NCBI GenBank assembly: GCA_035642535.1
Contig: DASQSE010000150.1
Location: 1 to 64,000 of the forward strand
Direction: 5' to 3'
Length of the DNA: 64,000 nt
Source: Jatrophihabitans sp035642535
GTDB lineage: Bacteria; Actinomycetota; Actinomycetes; Mycobacteriales; Jatrophihabitantaceae
The translations under genes were made by a program, and so were the position numbers. Positions 49,775 through 59,110 of this stretch are shown piece by piece. How positions within the stretch are numbered: the stretch's first letter is position 1; each line of letters begins with the position of its first letter. Below the pieces are notes generated by a model that searched no databases, had not been told where the DNA came from, and saw only the letters and a program-made list of their open reading frames with translations.

Positions 49775-51106
49775 ATGTCCATTGCGCTTGCCGAACGCCC
49801 GTGGCTGCCTGCTGTTGCCGCCGAGCGGATTGCCGCCGTCGCAGAGCGCGTCGCGGCTCGAGATCGCGGAGAGCTCGGCGACCACGTCTTCGAGCTCGCG
49901 CGACGCAATCGCCGCATCCACGACCGTGAGTGCGTCAATCTGAATCCGGCGTCGAACGTGATGAATCCGCGCGCCGAGGCGCTGCTGTCCGCCGGGCTCG
50001 GCTCGCGCGCGTCGCTCGGCTACCCGGGTGAGAAGTACGAGACGGGTCTCGAGGCCATCGAGGAGATCGAGATCATCGCCGCTGAACTTGCCGCCGAGGT
50101 GTTCGCCGCCCCGTATGCCGAGGTCCGGGTCGGCTCCGGCGCGCTGGCGAACATGTACGCGTTCATGGCGACCTGCCGGCCGGGCGACGTGATCATCGCG
50201 CCGCCGCCGAGCATCGGTGGGCATGTCACGCATCATGCCGACGGCGCGGCAGGACTGTACGGGGTGACGACGGTGCCGGCGCCGGTCGACCTCGAGCGCT
50301 ACACCGTCGACGTGCCGGCCCTGGCCGAATTGGCGCAGCAGGTGCGACCGCGGCTGATCACCATCGGCGGCAGCCTCAATCTCTACCCGCACCCCGTCGC
50401 CCAGATCCGGGAGATCGCCGACGCGGTCGGCGCGCGGGTCCTCTTCGACGCGGCACACCTGTGCGGGATGATCGCCGGCGGCGCCTGGCCCAATCCGCTC
50501 GCGCAGGGCGCGCAGCTGATGACGATGAGCACGTACAAGAGTCTCGGCGGCCCATCCGGCGGGTTGATCTTGACGAACGACGCCGATCTCGCCCGGCGCA
50601 TCGAGGCGATCGCCTATCCGGGGCTGACCGCCAACTTCGACGCTGGCAAGACGGCCGCGCTCGCGATCACCCTGCTCGATTGGCAACACTGCGGCGCCGC
50701 CTACGCACACGCGATGACCTCCGCGGCCGGCACGCTGGCCGGCGAACTCGCGACCGCGGGCGTTCCGGTGTACACGCCGGCCGGCCGGGCGACCGAGTCC
50801 CACCAGTTCGCGATCGAGGCCCGCAGCTACGGCGGCGGCCAGACCGCGGCGCACGCGTTGCGCGCCGCGAATCTTTTGACGAGCGGCATCGGGCTGCCCA
50901 TCGAGGAGGTCGCCGGTGACCTCAACGGGCTGCGCCTGGGCACTCCGGAAGCCGCGCGCATCGGTATGACGGACGCCGACATGGTCGTCCTCGCGCAGTT
51001 CCTGGCGCGGGCGCTGCGTCAGGCAGAGCCGTCGGCGTCGATCGCCGCGGAGGTGAGCGCCTGGCGACGCCGGTTCGACCACATCGGCTTCACCGCCGAC
51101 AGTTGA
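49775..51106 (+). CDS. Serine hydroxymethyltransferase-like PLP enzyme
   Basis: The 443-residue fold-type I enzyme has the PLP-lysine motif MSTYKSLGGPSGGLI, near the family form STHKTLxGP. It also has a GSALANMYAF segment (aldimine region) and LFDAAHLCGM (PLP-ring Asp). It looks like a distant SHMT-type enzyme (glycine hydroxymethyltransferase or threonine/beta-hydroxy amino acid aldolase) rather than the main glyA. The start is ATG at 49775, downstream of an in-frame SDR fragment. It stands alone, between PAP2 and STAS genes. Confidence 0.78.
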   Translation: MSIALAERPWLPAVAAERIAAVAERVAARDRGELGDHVFELARRNRRIHDRECVNLNPASNVMNPRAEALLSAGLGSRASLGYPGEKYETGLEAIEEIEIIAAELAAEVFAAPYAEVRVGSGALANMYAFMATCRPGDVIIAPPPSIGGHVTHHADGAAGLYGVTTVPAPVDLERYTVDVPALAELAQQVRPRLITIGGSLNLYPHPVAQIREIADAVGARVLFDAAHLCGMIAGGAWPNPLAQGAQLMTMSTYKSLGGPSGGLILTNDADLARRIEAIAYPGLTANFDAGKTAALAITLLDWQHCGAAYAHAMTSAAGTLAGELATAGVPVYTPAGRATESHQFAIEARSYGGGQTAAHALRAANLLTSGIGLPIEEVAGDLNGLRLGTPEAARIGMTDADMVVLAQFLARALRQAEPSASIAAEVSAWRRRFDHIGFTADS

Positions 51107-51131
51107 CACCTGCGTCACTCGGCAATCGGGC

Positions 51132-51452
51132 TCAGCTGGCTTGGGCCTGCCCCGAATCGCTCGGCCGCGTGAGGCAGTTGAGCTTGCGCCGCGTCGTGGC
51201 CCGGGCCGCGGTGACGAACAGCTCCCCGCCTTGCTTGTGCAGTTCGGCATGTGCAGCGCGCAGCACGCCAAGACTGTCCTGATCGATCTCTTGCGCAGTA
51301 GCAAGTGACACCGTTATCTGGCGGACGCCTTCGCGGATCAACCAGCCGAGGTAGTCGTCCAGGTGCCGGCTCGTCATCGTCGTCAGCCCGCCGGTGACCT
51401 TCAGCCAGCCGCGTGGCCCGACCCGGCGCATGGCGATCCCGCACTGCGCCAT
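51132..51452 (-). CDS. STAS-domain protein (anti-sigma antagonist-like)
   Basis: The 106-residue protein has a STAS-like fold (WLKVTGGLTTMTSRHLDDYL, ITVSLATAQEIDQDSLGVLRAAH, GGELFVTAA), as in anti-sigma-factor antagonists of the SpoIIAA type. The conserved phospho-Ser lies in IDQDSLGVL. The frame continues upstream to an ATG at 51581, giving 149 residues with a basic lead. The start is thus uncertain. No anti-sigma kinase is next to it. Confidence 0.65.
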   Translation of the reverse strand: MAQCGIAMRRVGPRGWLKVTGGLTTMTSRHLDDYLGWLIREGVRQITVSLATAQEIDQDSLGVLRAAHAELHKQGGELFVTAARATTRRKLNCLTRPSDSGQAQAS

Positions 51453-51669
51453 CGGCGACCCGGTTCGGCCACGGAACCCGCGGCCCGCGACGCGGCGGCG
51501 CTTCCGGAGACCACTCGAGCCCTGCGCATCCACCTGCAGGGTCGGGTCGACGATGCGTGGATCGCTGCGCTGGAGAGCCACAACGGGAGCTCCCTACTCT
51601 TGCCGACCGGTTGACTACCGAGCGTAATCGGTGAATTACGGACAAACAACACGCTCGGCCGATCGAAAG

Positions 51670-52899
51670 TCAGGGGCGCAGCCCGATGTCGTGCGCCGCG
51701 GCGCGCAGCCCGTCGCGGACGCGGGGGTGCGCCACCTCGTCGATCAGCTGCCGCGCCTGGGCATCAGCGTCCCGACCCCAGATCGCCGCGGCGCCGTGCT
51801 CGCTCACGATGTAGCTGTGCTGGAAGGACGTCACCGGGCCGGCCAGCAGTGGCACGACCGTCGAGCTCTGCGTCTTGGTGTGCCAGGACGGCAGCGCGAT
51901 GACGGCCTTGCCGCCGGCCGAGTGCAGCGCGCCGACGACGAAGTCGGTCTGTCCGCCGAAGCCTGAGTAGATCGCGCCGCGGACCCGGTTGGCGTTCGCC
52001 TGCCCGTAGAGGTCCACCTGCAGCGCCGAATTGATCGACATCAGCAGCGGATGCTTGGCGATCAGTCCTGGGCTGTTGGTCTTCTCGGTGCGCAACATCC
52101 GCACCCGCGGGTTGCGGTCCACCCACTCGTAAAGTTCCTTGCTGCCGAACACGAACGACGCCCGAACCGGCACGTCCTGCTCGAGGGCGCCGGCCCGCTC
52201 CAGCGCGAGTACGCCGTCGCTGAACATCTCGGACCACACCCGCAGCGAGCTGCGCGGGGTCAACGCCGAGAGCACGGCATCGGGGACGGCGCCGATGCCC
52301 AGTTGCAGGGTGGCGCCGTCCGGAACCAGTTGCGCGACCTGCTCTCCGATCAGCCCTGCGACCTCATCCGCCTTACGCTGCGGCGGGATCAGCAACGGCA
52401 CGTCGACGTCGATGCCGTAGTCGATCTCCTCCACGGTCAGCACGCCGTCGCCGTAGGTGTAGGGCATCTGCGTATTGACCTGCGCGAGCACGAGGCCGCC
52501 GCGGCTGCGAACCGCCTCGATCGCGGCCGGCAGGACGTTCACCTCGGTGCCGAGTGAAACGGTGCCGTTGTGCGGGGTCGAGGTGTGCAGTAAGGCGATG
52601 TCCGGGGGCAACGGGCCGGAAAGCAGGTGCGGCACCAGTGACAACCGGGCCGGGAAATACCGCAGGTTCGGCCGACCACGCATGCTCGGCCCGACGAACG
52701 GCGTCTCCAACGTGACCTCGGGCCGAGTCGGGACGTCAGCGTGTGCGTTGAGCATGAACAGCCGGTACTCGGCCACCACCTTGTCCAACACCCCCAACAG
52801 CGCCGCCGGCGTGGCGAAGTTGCCGCTCGCCACCACCCTCGGCACCCCGGTCACGCGGCCCAGAACCGCGGCGAGGTTGGCCTCCGTGATCATCCGCAT
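51670..52899 (-). CDS. Acetyl-CoA hydrolase/CoA-transferase family protein
   Basis: The 409-residue enzyme belongs to the 4-hydroxybutyrate/acetate CoA-transferase family. The N-terminal domain and the C-terminal half with the catalytic Glu (RVWSEMFSDG), GFGGQTDFVVGAL and the SEHGAAAIWG segments are present. Members move CoA between short acyl groups. It is divergent from the acyl-CoA reductase operon by about 140 bases. Whether it belongs to that pathway is not shown. Confidence 0.8.
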   Translation of the reverse strand: MRMITEANLAAVLGRVTGVPRVVASGNFATPAALLGVLDKVVAEYRLFMLNAHADVPTRPEVTLETPFVGPSMRGRPNLRYFPARLSLVPHLLSGPLPPDIALLHTSTPHNGTVSLGTEVNVLPAAIEAVRSRGGLVLAQVNTQMPYTYGDGVLTVEEIDYGIDVDVPLLIPPQRKADEVAGLIGEQVAQLVPDGATLQLGIGAVPDAVLSALTPRSSLRVWSEMFSDGVLALERAGALEQDVPVRASFVFGSKELYEWVDRNPRVRMLRTEKTNSPGLIAKHPLLMSINSALQVDLYGQANANRVRGAIYSGFGGQTDFVVGALHSAGGKAVIALPSWHTKTQSSTVVPLLAGPVTSFQHSYIVSEHGAAAIWGRDADAQARQLIDEVAHPRVRDGLRAAAHDIGLRP

Positions 52900-53043
52900 C
52901 CCGCATCCTTACCACGCCGACGCGCCCGAAACCTGCTGAGATGACGGTTCCGGCGCCGCCATGCTCGGGGCACCCTCTTCGCGTCTCTCAGCCGCGCGTT
53001 AGGTTGCAGATACCTGATCGTGGTCACGTCGAGGGAGGCTGCG

Positions 53044-55329
53044 TTGCCTGATGGCGCCGGCATCGCCGCGCGGCTGGCCGGTGCCCACGTGCTCGTGACG
53101 GGGGTGACCGGCTTCGTCGGCAAGGCGCTGCTGCACCGGCTGCTGACGGACGTGCCCGGCACGACCGTGACAGTGCTGGTCCGCCCGCGCGGCACGAACA
53201 CCGCCCTGGACCGGGTCCGGTCGATGCTGAGCAAGCCCATGTTCGCCGCGGCTGCCGAGCAGTCCGGCGGCGTCGACGAGCTGCTGGCGAACCGCATCCG
53301 GGTGCTCGAGGGCGACATCGCCGAGGTCCCCGAGCTCCCCGGCGACCTCGACGCCGTCGTGCACTGCGCCGGTGACGTCTCGTTCGACCCGCCGGTGAAC
53401 GATGCCTTCGCGACGAACGTGGTGGGCACCCGGGATCTGCTCCGCAGGATCGGCGAGGTCGGTGACCACGTGCACTACGTGCATATCTCGACGGCCTATG
53501 TCGTCGGGCGGCGGCGCGGCATCATCCCCGCGGGCCGGGTCGACCACGACGTCGACGTGGACGCCGAAACGGCTTGGGGCTTGGGGCAGGCCGAAGTCGT
53601 GGAGCGGCGCTCGCGCGATGCCGGGCTGCTGGCCCGCTTCCGCGCGGAGGCGGAGCGGTCGCACCAGCGTGCCGGGCTGCTCACCGCGGCCGGCGAGGTC
53701 GAGGAGCGGCGCCGGACCTGGGTGCGTGAGGAGTTGGTCCGGGTAGGCACCGAACGCGCACGCAGCCTCGGCTGGACCGACTGCTACACGTTCACCAAAG
53801 CGCTCGCCGAGCGCGCCGTCGAAGCGCGCGCCGCAGTAGGCCCGGCGTCGATCGTCCGGCCGTCCATCGTCGAATCCGCCCTCGAGGTGCCGCACCCCGG
53901 ATGGATCGAGGGCTTCAAAATGGCCGAGCCGTTGATCCTGGCCTACGGGCGGGGCGAGCTGCCGGAATTCCCGGCCGCCGGCGACACCACGATCGACATC
54001 GTGCCGGTCGACCACGTCGTCGCCGCGATCATCGCGGTGCTCGCGCACCCGCCACAGGCCGGCGCTGCGGACTACTTCCACGTCACGTCCGGCGCGCGGA
54101 ACCCGTTCAACTACCACCACTTCTACACCTGCGTGCGGCGTTACTTCGACGCACATCCCTTCGTGATCGGCGACCGCGGCGCCGCGCGGCTGCCGAACTG
54201 GCAGTTCCCGGGCGCGCAGTCGGTCGACCGGCTGCTGACGACCGGCGAGCGCGGACACCGCATCGCCGAGCGGCTCGTCTCCTGGGCGCCGCGCAGCGAC
54301 CGCACCCGCAACGTCGCACGCACGCTGGATCGGCAGGGCCGCCGGCTGGAGTTCCTGCGCCGCTACCTGGACCTGTACCGGGAGTACGTCGTCGCCGACC
54401 TGCGCTTCGACGACGCCGGCACCGTGGCACTCTTCGAGAGCCTCGATCCGGAAGACCGCGCGCGGTTCGGTTTCGACACGGCGGTCATCGACTGGGACCA
54501 CTACATCTGCGACGTGCACTGCCCCGCGATCACGGCGCCGCTGCGGCGCAGCGACGAAGCCCGCCGCAACCGCAGCCGCCCGTCCCGTCCGCCGATGCGT
54601 CCGGTGGACGGCGAGCCGGGCAAGCGAGCGGCGGCCTTCTTCGACCTGGACGGCACACTGCTCTCGTCCAACGTGATCGAGACCTACCTGTGGTCGCGGC
54701 TGCCGGAGCTCGCGGGCACCCGCCGCTACGCCGAGCTCGGCCGGATGGCGGCGCGGTTGCCGGGCTTGCTGCTCGCAGAGCGGCGCGGGCGGGAGAACTT
54801 CCTCCGCTCGGTCTATCGCGACTACGCCGGCGCCCGGCTCACCGACCTAGACGCCATCGTCGACGAGCAGCTCACCGACCACATCCTGTCCCGGCTCGCG
54901 CCGGCCGCCGTGCGCCGCGTGCGCGAGCACCGGGCGGCCGGCCAGCCGACCGTCCTCATCACCGGCGCGATCCGGCCGCTGTGCCGCCCGCTGGCTCCGC
55001 TGTTCGACCACATCGAGGCCGTCGACCTCGCGGTGGACGACCGCGGCGTCTGCACGGGTGTGCTGGGCGCTCCCCCACTCGTCGGAGAGGCCCGGGCTGC
55101 GTGGATCCGGGCCTGGGCGCGCGAGCAGCAGATCGACCTGGCCGCGTCGTTCGGCTATGCCGACAGCTACTCCGACCTGCCGCTGCTGCAGGCCGTGGGT
55201 CATGCGGTCGCAGTCCGGCCCGACCTCGCGCTGTTCCGCCATGCGCGGCGTAAGCAATGGCCGATGGTCGACTGGGCCAGCCCCAAGACAGCAGCCCGCA
55301 CACTCGATCCGGCAAGGGCGCAGCGATGA
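53044..55329 (+). CDS. Fatty acyl-CoA reductase fused to HAD-IB phosphatase
   Basis: The 761-residue protein joins two enzymes. Residues about 1-500 form a fatty acyl-CoA reductase (male-sterility SDR family), with the cofactor motif GVTGFVGKALL at the start and Tyr-x3-Lys (YTFTK) near residue 250. Residues about 530-740 form a HAD-IB phosphatase with DLDGT (FFDLDGTLL) and later ITGA and GYADSYSDLPLL motifs. The reductase should make fatty aldehyde or alcohol from acyl-CoA or acyl-ACP; the phosphatase domain resembles SerB- and PlsC-linked HADs. TTG at 53044 follows GAGGGAGG at ideal spacing; an in-frame GTG at 53020 is the alternative. It is the first gene of a four-gene operon with ATGA/GTGA overlaps. 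Confidence 0.83.
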   Translation: MPDGAGIAARLAGAHVLVTGVTGFVGKALLHRLLTDVPGTTVTVLVRPRGTNTALDRVRSMLSKPMFAAAAEQSGGVDELLANRIRVLEGDIAEVPELPGDLDAVVHCAGDVSFDPPVNDAFATNVVGTRDLLRRIGEVGDHVHYVHISTAYVVGRRRGIIPAGRVDHDVDVDAETAWGLGQAEVVERRSRDAGLLARFRAEAERSHQRAGLLTAAGEVEERRRTWVREELVRVGTERARSLGWTDCYTFTKALAERAVEARAAVGPASIVRPSIVESALEVPHPGWIEGFKMAEPLILAYGRGELPEFPAAGDTTIDIVPVDHVVAAIIAVLAHPPQAGAADYFHVTSGARNPFNYHHFYTCVRRYFDAHPFVIGDRGAARLPNWQFPGAQSVDRLLTTGERGHRIAERLVSWAPRSDRTRNVARTLDRQGRRLEFLRRYLDLYREYVVADLRFDDAGTVALFESLDPEDRARFGFDTAVIDWDHYICDVHCPAITAPLRRSDEARRNRSRPSRPPMRPVDGEPGKRAAAFFDLDGTLLSSNVIETYLWSRLPELAGTRRYAELGRMAARLPGLLLAERRGRENFLRSVYRDYAGARLTDLDAIVDEQLTDHILSRLAPAAVRRVREHRAAGQPTVLITGAIRPLCRPLAPLFDHIEAVDLAVDDRGVCTGVLGAPPLVGEARAAWIRAWAREQQIDLAASFGYADSYSDLPLLQAVGHAVAVRPDLALFRHARRKQWPMVDWASPKTAARTLDPARAQR

Positions 55330-56534
55330 CCGTTCTCGCCCTAGAGATGTATCGCTCGCTGCCGCGGCACGTCGCCGGCCGGGTGCTCGGCAGCCGGTTG
55401 CCGGGCAGCTTCTCCGGCTTCGTCGCGCCGCTGCGGCTCGTCACCCGCGACGAACCGGACGTGCGACCCGGCTGGGCGCGGCTGCGCACTCGGCTGTCCG
55501 GCATCTGCGGCTCCGACCTCGGCGCGCTCTCCGGTCAGACCAGTCTGTATTTCTCCGCGCTCGTCTCGATGCCGTTCGTGCCCGGGCACGAGGTCGTCGC
55601 CGAGTTGCTCGACGACTGCGCAGACCTCTCGGCCGGCACGCGCGTCGTCGTCGATCCGGTGCTGACCTGCACCGCCCGCGATGTGGAGCCCTGCCCGGCC
55701 TGCCTGGCGGGGCGCACCAATCACTGCGAGCGCATCACCGTCGGGCACCTACGCCCCGGGCTACAGACCGGCTACTGCGCGGACACCGGCGGCGGGTGGG
55801 GGCAGCGCTTCCGGGCCCACCGCAGCCAGCTGCATCCGGTCCCGGATGACCTGCCCGACGAGCAGGCGGTGCTGATCGAACCCACGGCGTGCGCGGTGCA
55901 CACCGCGTTGCGCGCCCAGGCTGCGCCCAACGCGCGGGTGCTGGTGTCGGGCGCCGGCTCGGTCGGCCTGCTCACCACGCTCGCGCTGCGCTCGCTCACC
56001 ACCGCCGGCGAGATCACCGTCGTGGCCAAGTACGCGCACCAGCGTGAGCTCGCGCTGCTGTGCGGGGCGAGCGAGGTGGTGACGCCGGCCGAGGTGCTGC
56101 GCCGGGTGCGCCGCGCGACGGGCGCATTCCAGGTGCGGCCGGAGTTCGGCGCACCGTATCTGCTCGGCGGTGTGGACGTGGCGATCGACGCGGTGGGCAG
56201 CCGCGCGTCGCTCGAGACCGCGCTGCACGCGACGCGCGCCGGGGGCCGCGTCGTACTGGCCGGAATGCCGGCACCCGCCGACCTGTCCGCGGCCTGGTTC
56301 CGCGAACTCGAAGTCGTGGGCGCATACGCGTCGGCGCAGCGCGAGGAGCACGGTGACGGCCGCGGGGCGTTCGAGATCGCCGGCGAGTTGGCGCGCACCG
56401 ACGCGGTGCGCGGGCTGGCGCACAGCATGGCCCGCTATCCGCTGTATCGCTGGCGCGAGGCACTTGATCACGCCACCGGCGCGGGTGCGTTGGGCACCGT
56501 CAAGGTGGCATTCGATCCGGGGAGTACACGGTGA
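55326..56534 (+). CDS. Zinc-dependent alcohol dehydrogenase (MDR family)
   Basis: The 402-residue enzyme has the catalytic-zinc residues Cys61 (GICGSD), His88-Glu89 (GHE) and the structural-zinc cysteines Cys115, Cys123, Cys126 and Cys134 (CPACLAGRTNHC). The Rossmann motif GAGSVG lies around residue 205. It would interconvert an alcohol and aldehyde with NAD(P). The ATG overlaps the reductase/HAD stop (ATGA), and the following LarA-like gene overlaps by four bases (GTGA). Its partner substrate is probably the alcohol or aldehyde made by the reductase. Confidence 0.83.
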   Translation: MTVLALEMYRSLPRHVAGRVLGSRLPGSFSGFVAPLRLVTRDEPDVRPGWARLRTRLSGICGSDLGALSGQTSLYFSALVSMPFVPGHEVVAELLDDCADLSAGTRVVVDPVLTCTARDVEPCPACLAGRTNHCERITVGHLRPGLQTGYCADTGGGWGQRFRAHRSQLHPVPDDLPDEQAVLIEPTACAVHTALRAQAAPNARVLVSGAGSVGLLTTLALRSLTTAGEITVVAKYAHQRELALLCGASEVVTPAEVLRRVRRATGAFQVRPEFGAPYLLGGVDVAIDAVGSRASLETALHATRAGGRVVLAGMPAPADLSAAWFRELEVVGAYASAQREEHGDGRGAFEIAGELARTDAVRGLAHSMARYPLYRWREALDHATGAGALGTVKVAFDPGSTR

Positions 56535-58111
56535 GCAGACCGGGATTCGTACTCGAGGTGGACGACCGGACACCTCCGCTGCTGGTGCACGAGGGCGAGG
56601 GCTTCCGGCTGGAGCAGTTCCCGCTCGGCACCCGGGTGGTCTACCCGCCGGAGTCGATGCCCGCCGTGCCCGACGTCGATGCGACGATCCGCAACGCGCT
56701 GCTGCACCCGGTCGACGCCGACCCGCTGCCGTCCCAACTGCGTCCCGGCATGCGGCTGACCATCGCCTTCGACGACTTGTCGCTGCCGCTGCCGCCCATG
56801 CGCGCGCCGGACATCCGGCAGCGGATCATCGAGGCCGTCCTCACCCTGGCCGCCGATGCCGGCGTTGACGACGTCCAGTTGATCGCAGCCAACGCGCTGC
56901 ACCGCCGGATGACCGACGCCGAACTGCGGCACATCGTCGGCGAGCGGGTGTTCCGCTCGTTCCACCCGCAGGGGTTGCTCTACAACCACGACGCCGAGGA
57001 TCACGACAACCTGCTGCACGTCGGGCTGACGGACAAGGGCGAGGACGTCGAGATCAACCGGCGCGCTGCCGAATCCGACCTGCTCGTCTACGTGAACATC
57101 AACTTGGTTGCGATGGACGGCGGGCACAAGTCGGTGCCGATCGGGTTGGCGTCCTACAAGAGCCTGCGCCATCACCACAACGCGCGGACCATGGTGGCGT
57201 CGCACTCGTTCATGGACCACAACAGGTCGCACCTGCATCACTCGGCATGGCGGATGGGGCGGCTGCTGGCCGAGCACCTCAACGTCTTCCAGATCGAGAC
57301 CACGCTCAACAACGACGTCTTCGGCGCGCCCTACGGCTTCCTGCAGCGGCGCGAATGGGAGTGGTCATTGCGCGACCAGGCGTCGGTGCTCGCCGTGCGG
57401 CGCGGGCTCGCGGTGGCGCCGGCCCGGCTGCGGCACCGGATGTTCCACGACCTGCGCTCGGTCTACGGCGTGACCGGCATCAACGCCGGCGAGGTGGAAG
57501 CCGTCCACGAGCGCACGATCGCCACCGTGCACCGCCAGCAACTCGTCGAGGTGGACGGGCAGAGCGACGTGCTGGTGATGGGCATTCCGTTCCTGGGGCC
57601 GTACAACGTCAACTCGACGATGAATCCGATCCTCGCCACCTGCATGGGACTCGGTTACTACTTCAACTCCTACCGCGGCCGGCCGGTGGTGCGCCAAGGC
57701 GGCGCGGTGATCCTGTATCACCCGCTGGCACCGCAGTTCAACCAGCTGCACCACCCCAGCTACGTCGACTTCTACGAGGAGATCCTGCCGGAGTCGACCG
57801 ATCCGGTGGTGATCGAGGAGAAGTACGAGCGGCAGTTCGCCACCGATCCGTGGTACATCCACCTCTACCGAACCTCGCACGCCTACCACGGCGTGCATCC
57901 GTTCTACATGTGGTACTGGGCGGCGCACGCGATGGATCACGTCCGCGACGTGATCTGGGTGGGCGCCGACCGGCGCGCCGCGCAACGCCTCGGCTTCCGG
58001 GCCGCGAGCACGCTGTCCGACGCCCTGGAGATGGCCAGCGCGACGGTCGGGCCGAGCCCGTCGATCACCTACCTGCACAATCCCCCACACCTGATCGCGG
58101 ACGTCCGATGA
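56531..58111 (+). CDS. LarA-like (nickel-pincer nucleotide) protein
   Basis: The 526-residue protein has the LarA (lactate racemase, LarA_N) layout: FDDLSLPLP (Asp81-Asp82, near the DDxTRP motif), ALHRRMTDAEL (His124, near the GxHR motif) and DGGHKSVPIGLASYK. Lys200 occupies the place of the lysine that carries the nickel-pincer nucleotide in LarA (SGGxK). A His-rich stretch HHHN at 214-217 follows. It is about 100 residues longer than lactate racemase. The full cofactor genes larB, larE and larC lie just downstream. It is not expected to be a lactate racemase because it is in a lipid-enzyme operon; it could epimerise or oxidise a 2-hydroxy acid or hydroxy lipid. Confidence 0.72.
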   Translation: MSRPGFVLEVDDRTPPLLVHEGEGFRLEQFPLGTRVVYPPESMPAVPDVDATIRNALLHPVDADPLPSQLRPGMRLTIAFDDLSLPLPPMRAPDIRQRIIEAVLTLAADAGVDDVQLIAANALHRRMTDAELRHIVGERVFRSFHPQGLLYNHDAEDHDNLLHVGLTDKGEDVEINRRAAESDLLVYVNINLVAMDGGHKSVPIGLASYKSLRHHHNARTMVASHSFMDHNRSHLHHSAWRMGRLLAEHLNVFQIETTLNNDVFGAPYGFLQRREWEWSLRDQASVLAVRRGLAVAPARLRHRMFHDLRSVYGVTGINAGEVEAVHERTIATVHRQQLVEVDGQSDVLVMGIPFLGPYNVNSTMNPILATCMGLGYYFNSYRGRPVVRQGGAVILYHPLAPQFNQLHHPSYVDFYEEILPESTDPVVIEEKYERQFATDPWYIHLYRTSHAYHGVHPFYMWYWAAHAMDHVRDVIWVGADRRAAQRLGFRAASTLSDALEMASATVGPSPSITYLHNPPHLIADVR

Positions 58112-59028
58112 GAGCAGTGCTGAAGGAAACGGTGCGCGATGTCCGCCAGGTGGCGCGCGGCTGGCGATGGGGGCGGCGGCCGCTGGTGCCGCGTTCGGCC
58201 GAGCAGTTCATCGCCGCGTCGTCGCCGACCGTCTTCCCGACCGCATGGTCGCGCAGGCGCCCGGCTCGGGTCGCGCGCGAGGCTGCGCAGAAGGGTGGAC
58301 TCGAGCCGCTGTTCCGCTCGCAGGTGCGCACGCAGGTCGACGGCCTGGACGTGCTCACCGGGCTTACCGGCCCGGTGATCTTCGTGGCCAATCACTCGTC
58401 GCATCTCGACACACCGCTGATCCTGCTGTCGCTGCCGGATTCCTGGCGGCGCCGGACTGCAGTGGCCGCGGCCGCGGACTACTTCTTCGACAAGTGGTGG
58501 CGCGCGGTCGGCTCGGCGATCGTGTTCAACGCCTTTCCGATCGATCGCCGCGGCGGTGCAATGGCGGCGACGCCGGGTGAGGTGCTCGACGAGGGATGGA
58601 GCCTCGTCATCTACCCGGAGGGGACGCGCACCCACGACGGGTGGACGGGCCGGTTCCAGACCGGCGCCGCCTACCTCGCCGTCCAGCACCAGGTGCCGGT
58701 CGTCCCGATCGGGCTGCGCGGGACGTTCGCCGCGATGCCGCGCGGCCAGAACTGGCCGGGCCGCGGCCGGCGCCAGCTCACCATCCGGTACGGGGCGCCG
58801 CTCTACCCCGGCCCCGGCGAGTCGGCGCGCGCCTTCGCGCCGCGGGTCCGCGCGGCGGTCGGTGCCCTGCTGGACGAGGAGCGCAGTACGTGGTGGGAGG
58901 CGCGGCGCCGGGCGGCAAGCGGCAGCACGCCGGATCCGGCCGGTCCGCCGGTTGCATCCTGGCGCCGGGTCTGGGCGCAGACGGCACCCGTCGAGGTCGA
59001 CGGCCGCCGGCGCGCCTGGCAGGACTAG
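58108..59028 (+). CDS. 1-acyl-glycerol-3-phosphate acyltransferase-like protein (PlsC family)
   Basis: The 306-residue protein has the acyltransferase motifs NHSSHLDTP (H-x4-D, near residue 96) and YPEGTRT, plus VPIGLRGTF. It would place an acyl group on a glycerol phosphate or other alcohol. It overlaps the LarA-like stop by four bases (ATGA) and ends the operon. The C-terminus is extended and Arg-rich. Presence of an acyl-CoA reductase, an alcohol dehydrogenase and this enzyme suggests an alkyl or acyl lipid pathway. Confidence 0.82.
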   Translation: MRAVLKETVRDVRQVARGWRWGRRPLVPRSAEQFIAASSPTVFPTAWSRRRPARVAREAAQKGGLEPLFRSQVRTQVDGLDVLTGLTGPVIFVANHSSHLDTPLILLSLPDSWRRRTAVAAAADYFFDKWWRAVGSAIVFNAFPIDRRGGAMAATPGEVLDEGWSLVIYPEGTRTHDGWTGRFQTGAAYLAVQHQVPVVPIGLRGTFAAMPRGQNWPGRGRRQLTIRYGAPLYPGPGESARAFAPRVRAAVGALLDEERSTWWEARRRAASGSTPDPAGPPVASWRRVWAQTAPVEVDGRRRAWQD

Positions 59029-59059
59029 CGGTTCGCGCGGGGCGCTCGCCCAATCCCGT

Positions 59060-59110
59060 TGATCAACAGGCCCGGAACGTCGTCACACAACCGTTCGGCC
59101 CTGTTGATCA
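59060..59110. terminator. Hairpin between plsC-like gene and larC
   Basis: TGATCAACAGG (59060-59070) pairs with CCTGTTGATCA (59100-59110), and an inner CGGAACG/CGTTCGG stem is partly complementary. It overlaps the larC stop codon and follows the acyltransferase by 31 bases. It should end transcription from both convergent operons. Confidence 0.65.

Noticed and set aside
51363..51614. Plus-strand frame opposite the STAS gene start (ends in SSLLLPTG)
   Set aside because: Codon usage is coding-like in part, but there is no ribosome binding site or known domain, and it overlaps the STAS frame; too weak to report as a gene.
56531..58111. Lactate racemase LarA proper
   Set aside because: The protein keeps the pincer lysine region but is about 100 residues longer, has altered DDxTRP and SGG motifs, and sits in a lipid-enzyme operon; naming it larA would overstate the function.
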